From the NCBI RefSeq assembly GCF_030238365.1, contig NZ_JASSOT010000069.1, positions 1-64,000 on the forward strand: DNA of 64,000 nt, given 5' to 3'. This stretch comes from Lelliottia wanjuensis (GTDB taxonomy: Bacteria > Pseudomonadota > Gammaproteobacteria > Enterobacterales > Enterobacteriaceae). A program made the translations under genes and the position numbers. Shown here in pieces: positions 7,438 to 16,057 of this stretch; the first letter of the stretch is position 1; every line of letters starts with the position of its first letter. The notes beneath the pieces are model-generated. The model was not told the origin of the DNA. It did no database searches and worked only from the letters and a program-made list of their open reading frames with translations.

Positions 7438-8032
7438 TTTTTTTCACCTTTGCTGCACCAGTGAGCTGGAATTGTTCGCGGGTTGCGTTGAGGGTTTCAA
7501 CCTCGCTTTCAGCCATTGCAGACCACGAACCCGCCGCATCATTGTCGCGAGCGAAAACACCCAGATAGCCGAGGCTATACCAGAGAAGGGCATTTTCTGC
7601 GCCGTCCGTGTAGGCGTTGGTTTGGTTGGCGTCGGAGATACGCAAGGGCTTTTGATAACCGGTTATCTCTACCTCGTTGGGTTTAACCAGTTCGATAGAG
7701 TTGCCGTTCATTGAGTAGTGGAAGTCGTACCCTGCAATCTCCGGGCGATCCGCTGTCACTTTGCGAAGGGCTGTTATATCTGCCATGGTCGTTAGCGTAC
7801 CCACCAGGCCACCTATTAACACGGTTTCAATCGTGATGAATGAGGAGGCATCAAGCCGGGTTGAGTCTGCTGGGTACTCAGTAGTGCTGCTCATGGTGCC
7901 GATACGTAATTCACTGTCGAGTTTAGTTTGCGCGGCGGCGATAAATTGCGGGATCGCGTTTATGGTCTGGCTATCGGTGCGGCCCGAATAGGCTTTGATA
8001 GCCGTTACTAAATTACTGTAAGTAGTGCTCAT
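7424..8032 (-). CDS. Phage head-tail adaptor protein
   Basis: A 202-residue protein. The N-terminus MSTTYSNLVTAIKAYSGRTD followed by IPQFIAAAQTKLDSELR is the hallmark of the phage adaptor proteins found in podoviruses. The middle has YDFHYSMNGNSIELVKP, equivalent to the family's P-x-Y-x-x-x-G-x-x-L segment, and the end is helical (WYSLGYLGVFARDNDAAGSW). It would join the portal to the nozzle. It is the first gene after an intercistronic terminator and is followed by tail genes. Confidence 0.75.
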   Translation of the reverse strand: MSTTYSNLVTAIKAYSGRTDSQTINAIPQFIAAAQTKLDSELRIGTMSSTTEYPADSTRLDASSFITIETVLIGGLVGTLTTMADITALRKVTADRPEIAGYDFHYSMNGNSIELVKPNEVEITGYQKPLRISDANQTNAYTDGAENALLWYSLGYLGVFARDNDAAGSWSAMAESEVETLNATREQFQLTGAAKVKKNGGF

Positions 8033-8043
8033 ATTTCACCTGT

Positions 8044-8065
8044 AAAAAAGGCGGCTTTCGCCGCC
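8044..8065 (-). terminator. Intercistronic Rho-independent terminator
   Basis: A perfect GGCGGC/GCCGCC stem with a four-base loop, followed on the minus strand by TTTTTT. It lies between the capsid group (8074-9948) and the tail group (4205-8032). Read-through or antitermination would set the ratio of the two groups. Confidence 0.85.
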
Positions 8066-8073
8066 TCCCTGCG

Positions 8074-8325
8074 TTACGCGTATTTGAGCGTTTTCTTGTC
8101 GTCCCGAACGACACTGATAATGCCCTTCACGATCTGACACTCGGCGCTATCGCCAATTGGTCGCCCAGTTAGCAGCTCAACCACCCAATCAATAATTTTG
8201 AGCTTGTCGACCTCTTCCAGGTCGTGCCACTCAGGTTGAACCTCGCCCGTTGCGGCGGTGCGATAACCACTTATCGCTGCATGACAAATCATTGCCACCT
8301 CAGCCACTGCGATCGCTGCTTTCAC
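8074..8325 (-). CDS. Small conserved-looking phage protein
   Basis: An 83-residue protein from a GTG at 8325, which overlaps the stop of the Tad2-like gene (GTGA) and has a GGGAGGTT ribosome site. Longer readings run inside that gene. The core AEVAMICHAAISGYRTAATG followed by EVQPEWHDL resembles the start of small phage proteins with a RyR-like core (CHxxNRxY...), but the match is loose. Cotranscribed with the Tad2-like gene. Function unknown. Confidence 0.6.
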   Translation of the reverse strand: MKAAIAVAEVAMICHAAISGYRTAATGEVQPEWHDLEEVDKLKIIDWVVELLTGRPIGDSAECQIVKGIISVVRDDKKTLKYA

Positions 8326-8621
8326 AAAATAACCTCCCAATCTTCCGCCAACATATCCGTCTGACTTGCCAACCACGGAACAAAACAGTCATCAGCTGTT
8401 TTCATGCCAATCCACGGTAGAAGTTTTACACCAGGCACAAATGTATACTTGTCACCGCATGTAGCGTCATAGCGCCAATCGTTTGGCGTGGCTGATTGTG
8501 GTGACTTAACCAAGTGCAGATACATTCCCTTGCCATTCCAGCCAGCACGCTGAACGCGTTTACCATTTTTCAGAGCTTCAACCGCATCGCCAAAAGTGAA
8601 ATTTTTATTTCCAGTTTTCAT
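8322..8621 (-). CDS. tad2: DUF2829 protein, Tad2-type anti-Thoeris protein
   Basis: A 99-residue protein that fills the DUF2829 pattern from end to end: FGDAVEALKNGKRVQRAGWN and GKGMYLHLVK in the first half, and a C-terminal PWIGMKTADDCFVPWLASQTD then MLAEDWEVI block. Proteins of this family (Tad2) are known to bind the cyclic ADP-ribose signal made by Thoeris ThsB and so stop the defence. The key family residues of the MKTAD..FVPWLASQTD..AEDW segment are all present. It overlaps the Ig-like gene by four bases and the next gene by four, so it is made with the capsid proteins. Binding of other cyclic nucleotides is possible and cannot be read from sequence. Confidence 0.85.
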   Translation of the reverse strand: MKTGNKNFTFGDAVEALKNGKRVQRAGWNGKGMYLHLVKSPQSATPNDWRYDATCGDKYTFVPGVKLLPWIGMKTADDCFVPWLASQTDMLAEDWEVIL

Positions 8622-8995
8622 TTTTTATTGCCCTTTTTAGTTTTCGTTGATTTGGTGTCGCTCGGCGCTGCCACGGCCTGATAATGGCTAGCCATTACGC
8701 CCGGCGTTTCACTGACTGCTGCTGCGCTAACAGTGATCGTGGCGGTTGCGGTTTTTGTTGTGCCGCTGTCGTCTTTTACTGTTCCCGTGAGGGTTGCCGT
8801 TCCCACTGCTGTTGGCGTCCCCGTAATTGCGCCAGTGGCGCTAACTGATAGCCCCGCTGCGCCCGTACCGCTTAATGCGTAGGTAGTCGTAATGCCCGTA
8901 GCGTCGACTGGCGTTACAGTTACAGTGGCTTGCCCGGTGTAGGCGGTTCCCACTTCCCCTGTAACGTTGTCGATCGCCACGGTCGCACCAGTCAT
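8618..8995 (-). CDS. Ig-like virion decoration protein
   Basis: A 125-residue protein. Residues 1-95 form a bacterial Ig-like domain of the putative-Ig type (GEVGTAYTGQATVTVTP, then LSVSATGAITGTPTAVGTAT and ATATITV). The last 30 residues are basic (KSTKTKKGNKK). The ATG overlaps the capsid gene stop (TAATG). Ig-like proteins beside capsid genes usually decorate the capsid surface and bind carbohydrate. The basic tail could mediate attachment. Confidence 0.75.
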   Translation of the reverse strand: MTGATVAIDNVTGEVGTAYTGQATVTVTPVDATGITTTYALSGTGAAGLSVSATGAITGTPTAVGTATLTGTVKDDSGTTKTATATITVSAAAVSETPGVMASHYQAVAAPSDTKSTKTKKGNKK

Positions 8996-9948
8996 TACGA
9001 CTCTGGCTTTCCCTCAATGACTGCGGAGCACCATGGGTTGCGGTGCTCTAACCCGGTGTCAGAAATAATAACCACCTTGTCGTAGTCACCATCTGGCGGC
9101 ACTTCCTTGTCGTCCGGGGCGCGGAATACCGCTTCTTGCCAGTCTTCGGAGTTGAAGATGTAGACGTTATTGGACGGCATATAACGGTTGTAAATTACTT
9201 TCACCGTCTGCCCCATCGGGTCAGTGATCGTGTTAACTTCGAAGTTAATACCCTTATCTGTTTCACCGTCGAAAACCTTTAAGCGCGCGTTGCCGTCTTC
9301 CTGCATTGCGGAAATGACAGCGGCCATAGTGTTATTCACCATGATCGCTTCGGGGTGCGCACCAGTAACCCACAGCGCAGCAAGAGCGGCGATAATGTCG
9401 GCTTCGGTAGGAACTGTTGAAGTTGAGGTGAAATAAGTTACCTGACCTGATAGCGGGTCAGCGGTGATGGTCGTGCCACCATCTTTAGAGGAGACGAGAG
9501 ACTTAAAGCCCCCCAACTTGCCAGGGATGTTGTTTTTGTCATCAGCCTGGACGAATTTACCGTTGGTCAGAAATGCTACTTCGCGATCGCGTTTCAGCTT
9601 GCGTAGTTTTTTCTCTGTTTCACGGTCCATAACATCACCAGCAGCCCAATAACCCTGCTTTTGAGATTCCGTAGAAATCTCAATCGCTACGGCCATTTTT
9701 TGGGTGTGGTTTTCAAGCATGATTGTTGGGGTTTCAGCGCCGTCAACCTCTGACCACTTCATGCCTTCTTTGTAGGCATTTTCGGAAGCCGGCTCATCAA
9801 AATCCACTTGCCACTTATGCAAACGGTTTTGAATCTGCTTCTTGCCGATCATGGCGGTGAAGATGAAATCGCGTGTCGCAAGATTGGCGATAGTATTTGC
9901 TACTTCGTCTTTAACGCCGATATGTTCGTATGAATATAAGAATGCCAT
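8995..9948 (-). CDS. Major capsid protein, SU10-like (DUF5309 type)
   Basis: A 317-residue protein. Segments such as MAFLYSYEHIGVKDEVANTI, WQVDFDEPASENAYKEGM, HTQKMAVAIEISTESQ, GYWAAGDVMDRETEKKLRKL and the C-terminal VIISDTGLEHRNPWCSAVIE match the SU10 major capsid family, which has the HK97 fold. The E-loop region (VSSKDGGTTITAD) and a spine helix region are visible. The start has GGGAGG nine bases upstream and is preceded by a 104-base gap with a possible promoter, the only sizeable gap in this gene block. This fits a need for high expression. Confidence 0.85.
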   Translation of the reverse strand: MAFLYSYEHIGVKDEVANTIANLATRDFIFTAMIGKKQIQNRLHKWQVDFDEPASENAYKEGMKWSEVDGAETPTIMLENHTQKMAVAIEISTESQKQGYWAAGDVMDRETEKKLRKLKRDREVAFLTNGKFVQADDKNNIPGKLGGFKSLVSSKDGGTTITADPLSGQVTYFTSTSTVPTEADIIAALAALWVTGAHPEAIMVNNTMAAVISAMQEDGNARLKVFDGETDKGINFEVNTITDPMGQTVKVIYNRYMPSNNVYIFNSEDWQEAVFRAPDDKEVPPDGDYDKVVIISDTGLEHRNPWCSAVIEGKPES

Positions 9949-10012
9949 CGCATGAGGCCTCCCTTGCCGACTTCCTGTCGAGCGATTAAAAAAGGAGTTG
10001 TAAAACGCGTGT

Positions 10013-10042
10013 ATCAGACCATTAGCAATAATTGATTGTCAA
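10013..10042 (-). promoter_or_regulatory. Possible promoter for the capsid gene group
   Basis: On the minus strand a perfect -35 hexamer TTGACA (10042-10037) is followed after 18 bases by TCTGAT (10018-10013), which matches four of six -10 bases. It lies about 65 bases upstream of the capsid start, in the only sizeable gap of the structural gene block. Confidence 0.4.
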
Positions 10043-10052
10043 TTTACTGTGA

Positions 10053-11945
10053 CTATTCCCCCTCCTTTGAATCGTCAAATGCCTGGGCTAACTCAGGGTG
10101 CGCGATCAGGATCACCGCGAGGCGGTTAACGGCTTTTTGAATGGCTGGTTGGTCTGCTGCCGTCGAGATATCCACCAGCGCACGCGCCGCTTGCGGGTTG
10201 GTTAACAGCCTACCTAGCCCCGCGCCAGTGAGAGGCACGCCAACGCCCGTGGCAACGGCGGTGACTGGATGCCCCATGAGCAATGCGGTAACAGTCCCGT
10301 TAAGCCAACCCATGACGGCGGCGACGTGCGCAGTATTTGAAAAGTTTTTCTGCGCGCCCGAGGCCTTAAGCGCGTCGACCACCTTCACCACGTCATCAAG
10401 TGTTTGAGCGTGCTCCACCCCAAATAGCTCCGCCCTAACTTCTGGCGTGAGTTTGTTCCAGTTCGTGAGGAACGTGGCCGGGCTGAATTGCCGCCCTCCC
10501 GCTCCCGCCGCTCCTGCGCCCTCTTGCCCCATTCGCTCCAGCACCTCACCGGAGATTTTCCCCCATTGCGCCGGGCTAACAACCTCTTTCAGCGCGCGCG
10601 CCGTGGTCAGGTTCATTGGCTTCATTGCGCCCGATGCGTTGCCAAAAAGCTGAGTGTATACGTTGTCGGCGTTGGCGGATAAATCAACCGATTTAAGCGC
10701 TTGCTCGTAAAGCGCCCGGCCCGCCGCATAATGATCTTGTACGGATTGCCACTGCTTACCCAGGTTACGCGCTGTGAATGCGTGGCTGATATCTTCGGAT
10801 AACGCACCCCGTAGGCGCAGAAGTTCGGAATCACTGATTCCCTTGAATGCTGAATCAGGCTTGTCGATAGCTTCACTGATGCGGTTCAAAAGTGCGCGCG
10901 CGTGGCGCAGCTGCATGACGTTTTGTTTAAACCCGCCAGCGGTTTTACCCCCCTCCATTTGCTTAGTTGCTTTGCTCAGTTTTTTAATAATTGGGGAGTC
11001 TAAAAACTCCTCCAGTCCTGAGCCCTTGTACTGCTCCGCCAGCTGCTGAATGAGGGCAGAAAATTGCGTCGTGTTGATTTTCTGGATCGGGTTAATCTTG
11101 TTATAAATCGCCTCGTAAAGGTCGCCGCTATCCTTTTTGAAATCCGCTAGGTACTGCTCTACAGACTGCTTGATACCTGCGCCTAACTGATTTACATCAC
11201 CCTCGTAGCCCATTGAGTCCCGAGCGCGATCGATAATCTGACCGAGAATCTCAAGCTGTTTTTTGTATGTATCACTAATCGCGCGCGCGCCTGGCATTTT
11301 TGATACAGCAGCTTCCATTGTTTGCAGCCATGGTCGGCGGGTGACGTTACCAACGGTCAGCGGAACCCCCAAGCGATCAGCGGCGGCGAGCACATCGGCG
11401 TTATTCCCCTCGATGCGATCGACAACACCTCTCAGCCCTGCTGGAATATGAAACACCCCTTCCATCAGCATATTTGCGCCAGTTCCTGCCGCGAGATTCT
11501 CCGGTGTCATCTGCGCGCCCGAAGATAAATCACCACCAATCGACATAGCCAATCCCTTTTTAGCCCACTTCAAAAGGGTTGGTAGCGTCATGGTCTCCAC
11601 GTCAGCTAATGCAGCATTCGTTCCCGGGATGCTGGCGGCGAACGTGGGTAGCGCCTCCACCAGCGAGCCGGTAATTGTTTGCGGGGCCGCGATCTGGTCT
11701 GAATATGGGTGAATGCCGTCGAGATGCCCCGCTGCCACTAATTCGGGGTGCAATATTGCTTCACCTGGGTTATTCAGCCTCTGGGCGAATCCAGACGCGG
11801 CGGTGACGTAGTTTTCTGCCAACTGCTCCGCGCCGCGCTTGAAATCACTCCACAAGCTTTCTGGCTCGCTTGCTGAGCTCGCGTGCGCATCGTCAAATTG
11901 GTCATAGGGGTTTGTGTTGTCGAACTGATCATAGGGATTAGGCAT
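10053..11945 (-). CDS. Internal virion / DNA ejection protein
   Basis: A 630-residue protein. It begins with a repeated NPYDQFD motif (residues 3-9 and 12-18), which is common at the N-terminus of phage internal virion proteins. The middle is long and helical with coiled-coil patches, and near residues 535-590 there is a Gly/Ala-rich hydrophobic region (VAAVMGWLNGTVTALLMGHP...). The combination fits an ejection protein that enters the host envelope. No lysozyme motif is visible. The ATG overlaps the upstream stop by one base. The role is inferred from composition and order. Confidence 0.6.
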   Translation of the reverse strand: MPNPYDQFDNTNPYDQFDDAHASSASEPESLWSDFKRGAEQLAENYVTAASGFAQRLNNPGEAILHPELVAAGHLDGIHPYSDQIAAPQTITGSLVEALPTFAASIPGTNAALADVETMTLPTLLKWAKKGLAMSIGGDLSSGAQMTPENLAAGTGANMLMEGVFHIPAGLRGVVDRIEGNNADVLAAADRLGVPLTVGNVTRRPWLQTMEAAVSKMPGARAISDTYKKQLEILGQIIDRARDSMGYEGDVNQLGAGIKQSVEQYLADFKKDSGDLYEAIYNKINPIQKINTTQFSALIQQLAEQYKGSGLEEFLDSPIIKKLSKATKQMEGGKTAGGFKQNVMQLRHARALLNRISEAIDKPDSAFKGISDSELLRLRGALSEDISHAFTARNLGKQWQSVQDHYAAGRALYEQALKSVDLSANADNVYTQLFGNASGAMKPMNLTTARALKEVVSPAQWGKISGEVLERMGQEGAGAAGAGGRQFSPATFLTNWNKLTPEVRAELFGVEHAQTLDDVVKVVDALKASGAQKNFSNTAHVAAVMGWLNGTVTALLMGHPVTAVATGVGVPLTGAGLGRLLTNPQAARALVDISTAADQPAIQKAVNRLAVILIAHPELAQAFDDSKEGE

Positions 11946-13255
11946 TAGTAACCCTCCGGAAGGTAGCCATATTTAGCTTTAAAATCACTCGCTGATTCCG
12001 GGTGCGCCTTGAGGTAAGCCACTGCCTGTGGAGGGGCTGCGGGTGGTGTTTTCTGGTCCTGCTGCGCTGGCTGCTGGTCTGTCTCTGATTCACCCCAATC
12101 ATGCAGTCCCATAGCAGTACCAACCATTCCACGAGTAACCATTTTATGCGCATTAACGGGGTCTTTGCCGCTCTCAACAAGGTCCTGATATGCGGCGTGG
12201 CCTATATCCATAATCGCTTTTGATTCATTTTTTTTGTCGTCGGTAATCTGCTGACCCACTGACGACATCCACGCTTCGGTGGGCCTGCCGTTTACGATAA
12301 TCCCAAGGTCGTTCGCTTTTTTATCTGCGAAACTGAGCAACCCCGTAGCATGCTGCACCTGTTCATCTGTCAAGGTGGCCCCGCCACCAACCTGGACGCG
12401 CGCCAGTGCATGATTTAGGTTGTTAAATGCGCCGGGTATAAGGTCGTCGCGCCCCTGGTCAATATATTGCCTCAATTGCTTATAGGCCTCCTCAGCAACC
12501 GTAACGTACTGCAATTTCTGCTTTGGCCCCTCCAGTGACTTTTTCATTTCGCTATCAAATTGAGTCTGCTCTTGCTTTTGTAACCTTGCGTCTGCGCGGT
12601 CTGCGTTGCCTGCCGCTGCCGCTGCGGTCATGGCTGCGCGGCGGTTTGCGCCCTCTTCGTGGAGTTGCGCTAGGGCGTACTGCTGGCTCATCGTTTCGCG
12701 GTGATCCTGCGATCGCTGGGCGCGGTCTGCTTCACGCTGCTCAATATCGTCAGCATGGAACTCTTTTTGCTGGGCGTTGCGAGCCTCATCCGAGGCCATG
12801 CGCTGCATATCGTCGGTTTCTTTGTCCAACTCCTTGTTATCGCCCGTTTCGTACCAATTCAGAATAGCTCTGCCGCTATAGCCCTTGTTGTGTAGCTCCA
12901 TGACATATTCGGAGCGCTGGCGGAGGTCGTAGCCGCGATCGTGAATCGCAAGTGCGGCAGTCATGCCAGCAGCGATGCCGCCAGCAGGATTACCCGAGAC
13001 GATCGCGCCGAGAAGGCCAATCAACCCCGATGAAATCCACATGGTTTCTTGGATTTCATCTTCGCTCGGCGGATTGACGTTCGGCATTTTGTTTTTTTCC
13101 GCCATCATCGCTTCGAGAATGCTTTGCGTCTGCATGACGTTTGGCACAACGCTCCCCTGGTTGGGGTTAACGTCATACTGCTGCGCGGCAGATAAGTTGG
13201 TCTGCGCCTGGTCATTTCGGCGGCTCTGCTGGAGCTGGGTTTGTGGCATGGTCAT
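11945..13255 (-). CDS. Internal virion / ejection-like protein
   Basis: A 436-residue protein. Residues 70-105 include a hydrophobic Gly/Ala-rich helix (ISSGLIGLLGAIVSGNPAGG). Residues 140-225 are a long charged coiled coil (DDMQRMASDEARNAQQ...). The C-terminus ends AYLKAHPESASDFKAKYGYL and PEGY, a short end-motif seen in ejection proteins of several podovirus groups. It overlaps the previous gene by four bases. It is probably packaged inside the capsid; no homologue with known role could be named. Confidence 0.55.
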   Translation of the reverse strand: MTMPQTQLQQSRRNDQAQTNLSAAQQYDVNPNQGSVVPNVMQTQSILEAMMAEKNKMPNVNPPSEDEIQETMWISSGLIGLLGAIVSGNPAGGIAAGMTAALAIHDRGYDLRQRSEYVMELHNKGYSGRAILNWYETGDNKELDKETDDMQRMASDEARNAQQKEFHADDIEQREADRAQRSQDHRETMSQQYALAQLHEEGANRRAAMTAAAAAGNADRADARLQKQEQTQFDSEMKKSLEGPKQKLQYVTVAEEAYKQLRQYIDQGRDDLIPGAFNNLNHALARVQVGGGATLTDEQVQHATGLLSFADKKANDLGIIVNGRPTEAWMSSVGQQITDDKKNESKAIMDIGHAAYQDLVESGKDPVNAHKMVTRGMVGTAMGLHDWGESETDQQPAQQDQKTPPAAPPQAVAYLKAHPESASDFKAKYGYLPEGY

Positions 13256-13755
13256 TTGTTGGCCCCTACGATAGTTTGTCCCTTCATAGCCTTGCTCGCA
13301 GTCTGCTCAAAGCTGGATGATTTAACCCCCGCTCCCTGCGGCTTACCGAGCTTTTTAGCTTCCTTGAATGTGCTTTTCATGAGCTGATAACAAAGCTCCT
13401 CTCCGCGCTGCTGGCTGATTTCACCGTCTAAAACCTTCTTGTAAATCTCAGTCAAAAGCGGGTCCAGGCGATCGGTCTTAAGCCCAAACATGGGGTAGTT
13501 TTCCGCCATGGTTTCAGGTGACATAGAACCGCGAAATTTCAGCAGTTCAGGAACGTCATACGAGGGCTTCGGCTTTTGAATCCACGTCACCTGGTTTGAG
13601 TTCGGGTTAAGGTGCGGCTCATATCCTTCCTGCTTGGCCCACTGATACTTCGCGGGGTCTGTCTCGGGCGTCACTGGCTGCGCGGCTGGCATAAGTTGCG
13701 CCGCGAGCTTGTCGTAATTACCTACCATTTCTGCAAATTGCTGGTGAATATTCAT
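13252..13755 (-). CDS. Phage protein of unknown function
   Basis: A 167-residue soluble protein lying inside the ejection-like cluster. It has a DPAKYQWAKQEGYEPHLNPN segment and a basic Lys-rich C-terminal half (FKEAKKLGKPQGAG). The start is seven bases after the previous stop with no strong ribosome site seen. Probably an internal or assembly protein. Confidence 0.55.
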   Translation of the reverse strand: MNIHQQFAEMVGNYDKLAAQLMPAAQPVTPETDPAKYQWAKQEGYEPHLNPNSNQVTWIQKPKPSYDVPELLKFRGSMSPETMAENYPMFGLKTDRLDPLLTEIYKKVLDGEISQQRGEELCYQLMKSTFKEAKKLGKPQGAGVKSSSFEQTASKAMKGQTIVGANK

Positions 13756-13762
13756 TTTTACC

Positions 13763-14224
13763 TCAGAACAGGTGCGACCACTGGTTTAAGCCGTCTAGCG
13801 GGTTGTCACCTGCCATTTTTTCAACTTCCTGGAATGGCTTCATAGCCCCCGCGGCGCTGGCGCTTACCCCATGCCCTCCCGCTGGCGCGATCGGGTTGTG
13901 TTGCGGTCTTAATGCTGCTTGAGTGAGAGACATTAGAACCGGGCCGATAGCTTTAGTCGCCCATGTAGGCAGAAACGGCGAATCACTGGCGACGTTCGAT
14001 GCCGCACTAACCATGCCACCGCTCCCGGACGGCATATCAACCATCCCCACTTCTGACAATGCCGCGTTTACTTCCGGGCTTGCCGCCGTCGCCGCACCTG
14101 CCACCACCTTACCGGCCTCAGCTGCGCTATCACCCGCTGCGAACAACTCAGTAAGCGCGCTTGCGCCCCCCTCAACCGACGTGGCTGCAGATGCGATCAT
14201 CTCGCCAATACTTGCCATGACCAT
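13763..14224 (-). CDS. Ala/Gly-rich phage virion protein
   Basis: A 153-residue protein rich in Ala, Ser and Gly, with a helical N-terminal half (ASIGEMIASAATSVEGG...) and a short hydrophobic segment (WATKAIGPVLMSLTQAAL). Such composition is usual for small ejection proteins that cross the envelope. Two start codons lie close together (14224 and 14218). Confidence 0.5.
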   Translation of the reverse strand: MVMASIGEMIASAATSVEGGASALTELFAAGDSAAEAGKVVAGAATAASPEVNAALSEVGMVDMPSGSGGMVSAASNVASDSPFLPTWATKAIGPVLMSLTQAALRPQHNPIAPAGGHGVSASAAGAMKPFQEVEKMAGDNPLDGLNQWSHLF

Positions 14225-14234
14225 TTAAGCCCCC

Positions 14235-15140
14235 TTACATCATCAACATTGCAGCGCCAGCGCCAGCCGCGATCCCTGCAAGACCACCCATGCCACCACT
14301 TGACGCTTGCTTAACTGTATTTGTGGTCGTGGTATCAATACCCGCAGTTGGCAACACCAATTCAAGCAACGCGCCCATGTCCAATAAGTCCATGTTGTTG
14401 TTAATCATGTCGTTTTTGCGGTTGTTGTTGGTGACTTCCTGGTTATACCACTGCTCGAAAATACCCGCCTTGAACTGGTTGCTAGCGCCCTTGCCAGTGA
14501 TTTTCATGCCCGTATTGAAGATGTCGCCGCCCTCACTCATGAGCTGATCAATCAAACTCACTTCGCTGTGCATCGCGTTAGTTGTGAGGCCCACGGCCCC
14601 CTTGAGCACGCTATCGCTTACGTCTGCCATACGCTGTGTCATTTCGTTGGCCCCAGACGCGAGCACGCTGTTAGTAGCGCTTTGTGCTGCGCTGGAACCG
14701 GCTACGGACGTGCTAGCCATGTTGGCTTGAGCAGTCTTCCCGAACGTCTGCCCCATCTCGCTGTATACGCTGTCCTGAATTGCGCTATCTTGCTGGTTGA
14801 TAAAGTCGTCAGCGCCGTTATAAAGTCCTTTGACTCCGCTCATGAATTGAGTCTTGCCGCCGCCATGAAGTAGCCCTTCAATGCTGCCGATCGCCTCCTC
14901 CACCAGCGAGCCGCCTTGCTGAGCGATATTCATGCCAGCGTTGATAGAAGCGCCGCTGCCGTATCGCTGGAGCGCCTCTTGCTCTGCTGGGGTTAAGCCC
15001 TCAACAACGCTGTTTTCGTAGTTGATTCCAGACCAGTTGCTAATAAAGCTCGTCACCATTGGCTCTAGCTGGTCTGCAATCCAAGACTCTGTATGCGAGG
15101 TTGTTGTAGAGCTCCCCCCGCCACCGCCAAAAAGTCCCAT
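14235..15140 (-). CDS. Gly-rich ejection-like virion protein
   Basis: A 301-residue protein that starts MGLFGGGGGSS, has a helical Ala/Ser-rich middle (residues 90-220) and ends with a hydrophobic Gly/Ala tail (GGLAGIAAGAGAAMLMM). Similar layouts occur in small phage injection proteins. The ATG overlaps the scaffold-like gene stop by one base (TAATG). Assigned by composition and neighbourhood. Confidence 0.55.
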   Translation of the reverse strand: MGLFGGGGGSSTTTSHTESWIADQLEPMVTSFISNWSGINYENSVVEGLTPAEQEALQRYGSGASINAGMNIAQQGGSLVEEAIGSIEGLLHGGGKTQFMSGVKGLYNGADDFINQQDSAIQDSVYSEMGQTFGKTAQANMASTSVAGSSAAQSATNSVLASGANEMTQRMADVSDSVLKGAVGLTTNAMHSEVSLIDQLMSEGGDIFNTGMKITGKGASNQFKAGIFEQWYNQEVTNNNRKNDMINNNMDLLDMGALLELVLPTAGIDTTTTNTVKQASSGGMGGLAGIAAGAGAAMLMM

Positions 15141-16048
15141 TATTTTCTATCTCCAAAAACGAGTTGACCGAGCGACTTCTTACCCTGCGCCGCTGGCTGC
15201 GCTTTTGGCGCGGTGCGCGTGGTCTTAAGTGCGTTGTTTGTTTTGCTCTGGAGCTTGCGCGCGGCAGCGTCACGGCCCTGGCGGAACGTGAGCGCATCGC
15301 GCAGGATCTCCATGAAAATCGGGTTGAGGGCTTCGGCGTATGCTTCTCGCGGCATGATTTTTTGTGCGAACCCATCAACCGCTAGAATGTCCTCACGCTT
15401 CCAGCCAGCCTTTGTGAGCGCTACGACTGTTTGTTTAGCGTTCTGCGCGCGCGCCTGGTTAAGGGCTTTGGTGCGTAGTTCGCGCTCGGCCTTTGCCTCA
15501 GACTCAAGCATGGTCTTGCGGTGATTGGCGTCACGTAACTGCATGTGCGCAGACTGATATTGTTGTGATGTGAGCTTGCCTGACGCGAGCGCCTTGCCAA
15601 GTTCCGCGATCACTTTGTCGCACTCAGTCATAGCCAGCAACGTAGCGTGCTCGGCCTTTTCCCCGTAGCTGTTGATAGAGTCAATCAGCGGTGTAACCGA
15701 CTGGTTGTAGCGCTGGTTGTTGTCCTTTTCGCGAAGCGCTTCTTCAACCTGCGCCGGGGTGTATTTCACGCCGCCGAACTCGTAGACGTCTTCTACTTCG
15801 TCGCTTTCTCCTTCGCCTTCTCCAGCGCCTGTCTCAAGCCCGGTGCCAGGTTCGGTGATACCGAGAGTGATTCCCGCTGCATCTTCAAGTGATGCGCTTG
15901 CGCCCTCTTCGTCGCCTTGGTTTCCCGGCGTTGCTGCTGGGTCTGTTTTTGGCTTAAGAAGTAGCGCCGCAAGACCTGTCCGTCCGTTTCTTCCCAAGGT
16001 AGGCGCTTGGGTTTGGGTGTTAGTTTGTTGTTCATTTGGGTTATCCAT
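15140..16048 (-). CDS. Scaffolding-like protein
   Basis: A 302-residue protein with a disordered acidic region (residues 35-95, such as TGAGEGEGESDEVEDVYEFG), a long central helical coiled coil (about 110-215) and a basic C-terminal end (AQPAAQGKKSLGQLVFGDRK). This acidic-coiled coil-basic layout is usual for phage scaffolding proteins. It follows the portal gene. The capsid gene lies five genes further down, which is unusual for a scaffold. Confidence 0.6.
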   Translation of the reverse strand: MDNPNEQQTNTQTQAPTLGRNGRTGLAALLLKPKTDPAATPGNQGDEEGASASLEDAAGITLGITEPGTGLETGAGEGEGESDEVEDVYEFGGVKYTPAQVEEALREKDNNQRYNQSVTPLIDSINSYGEKAEHATLLAMTECDKVIAELGKALASGKLTSQQYQSAHMQLRDANHRKTMLESEAKAERELRTKALNQARAQNAKQTVVALTKAGWKREDILAVDGFAQKIMPREAYAEALNPIFMEILRDALTFRQGRDAAARKLQSKTNNALKTTRTAPKAQPAAQGKKSLGQLVFGDRK

Positions 16049-16057
16049 TACGGCTCC

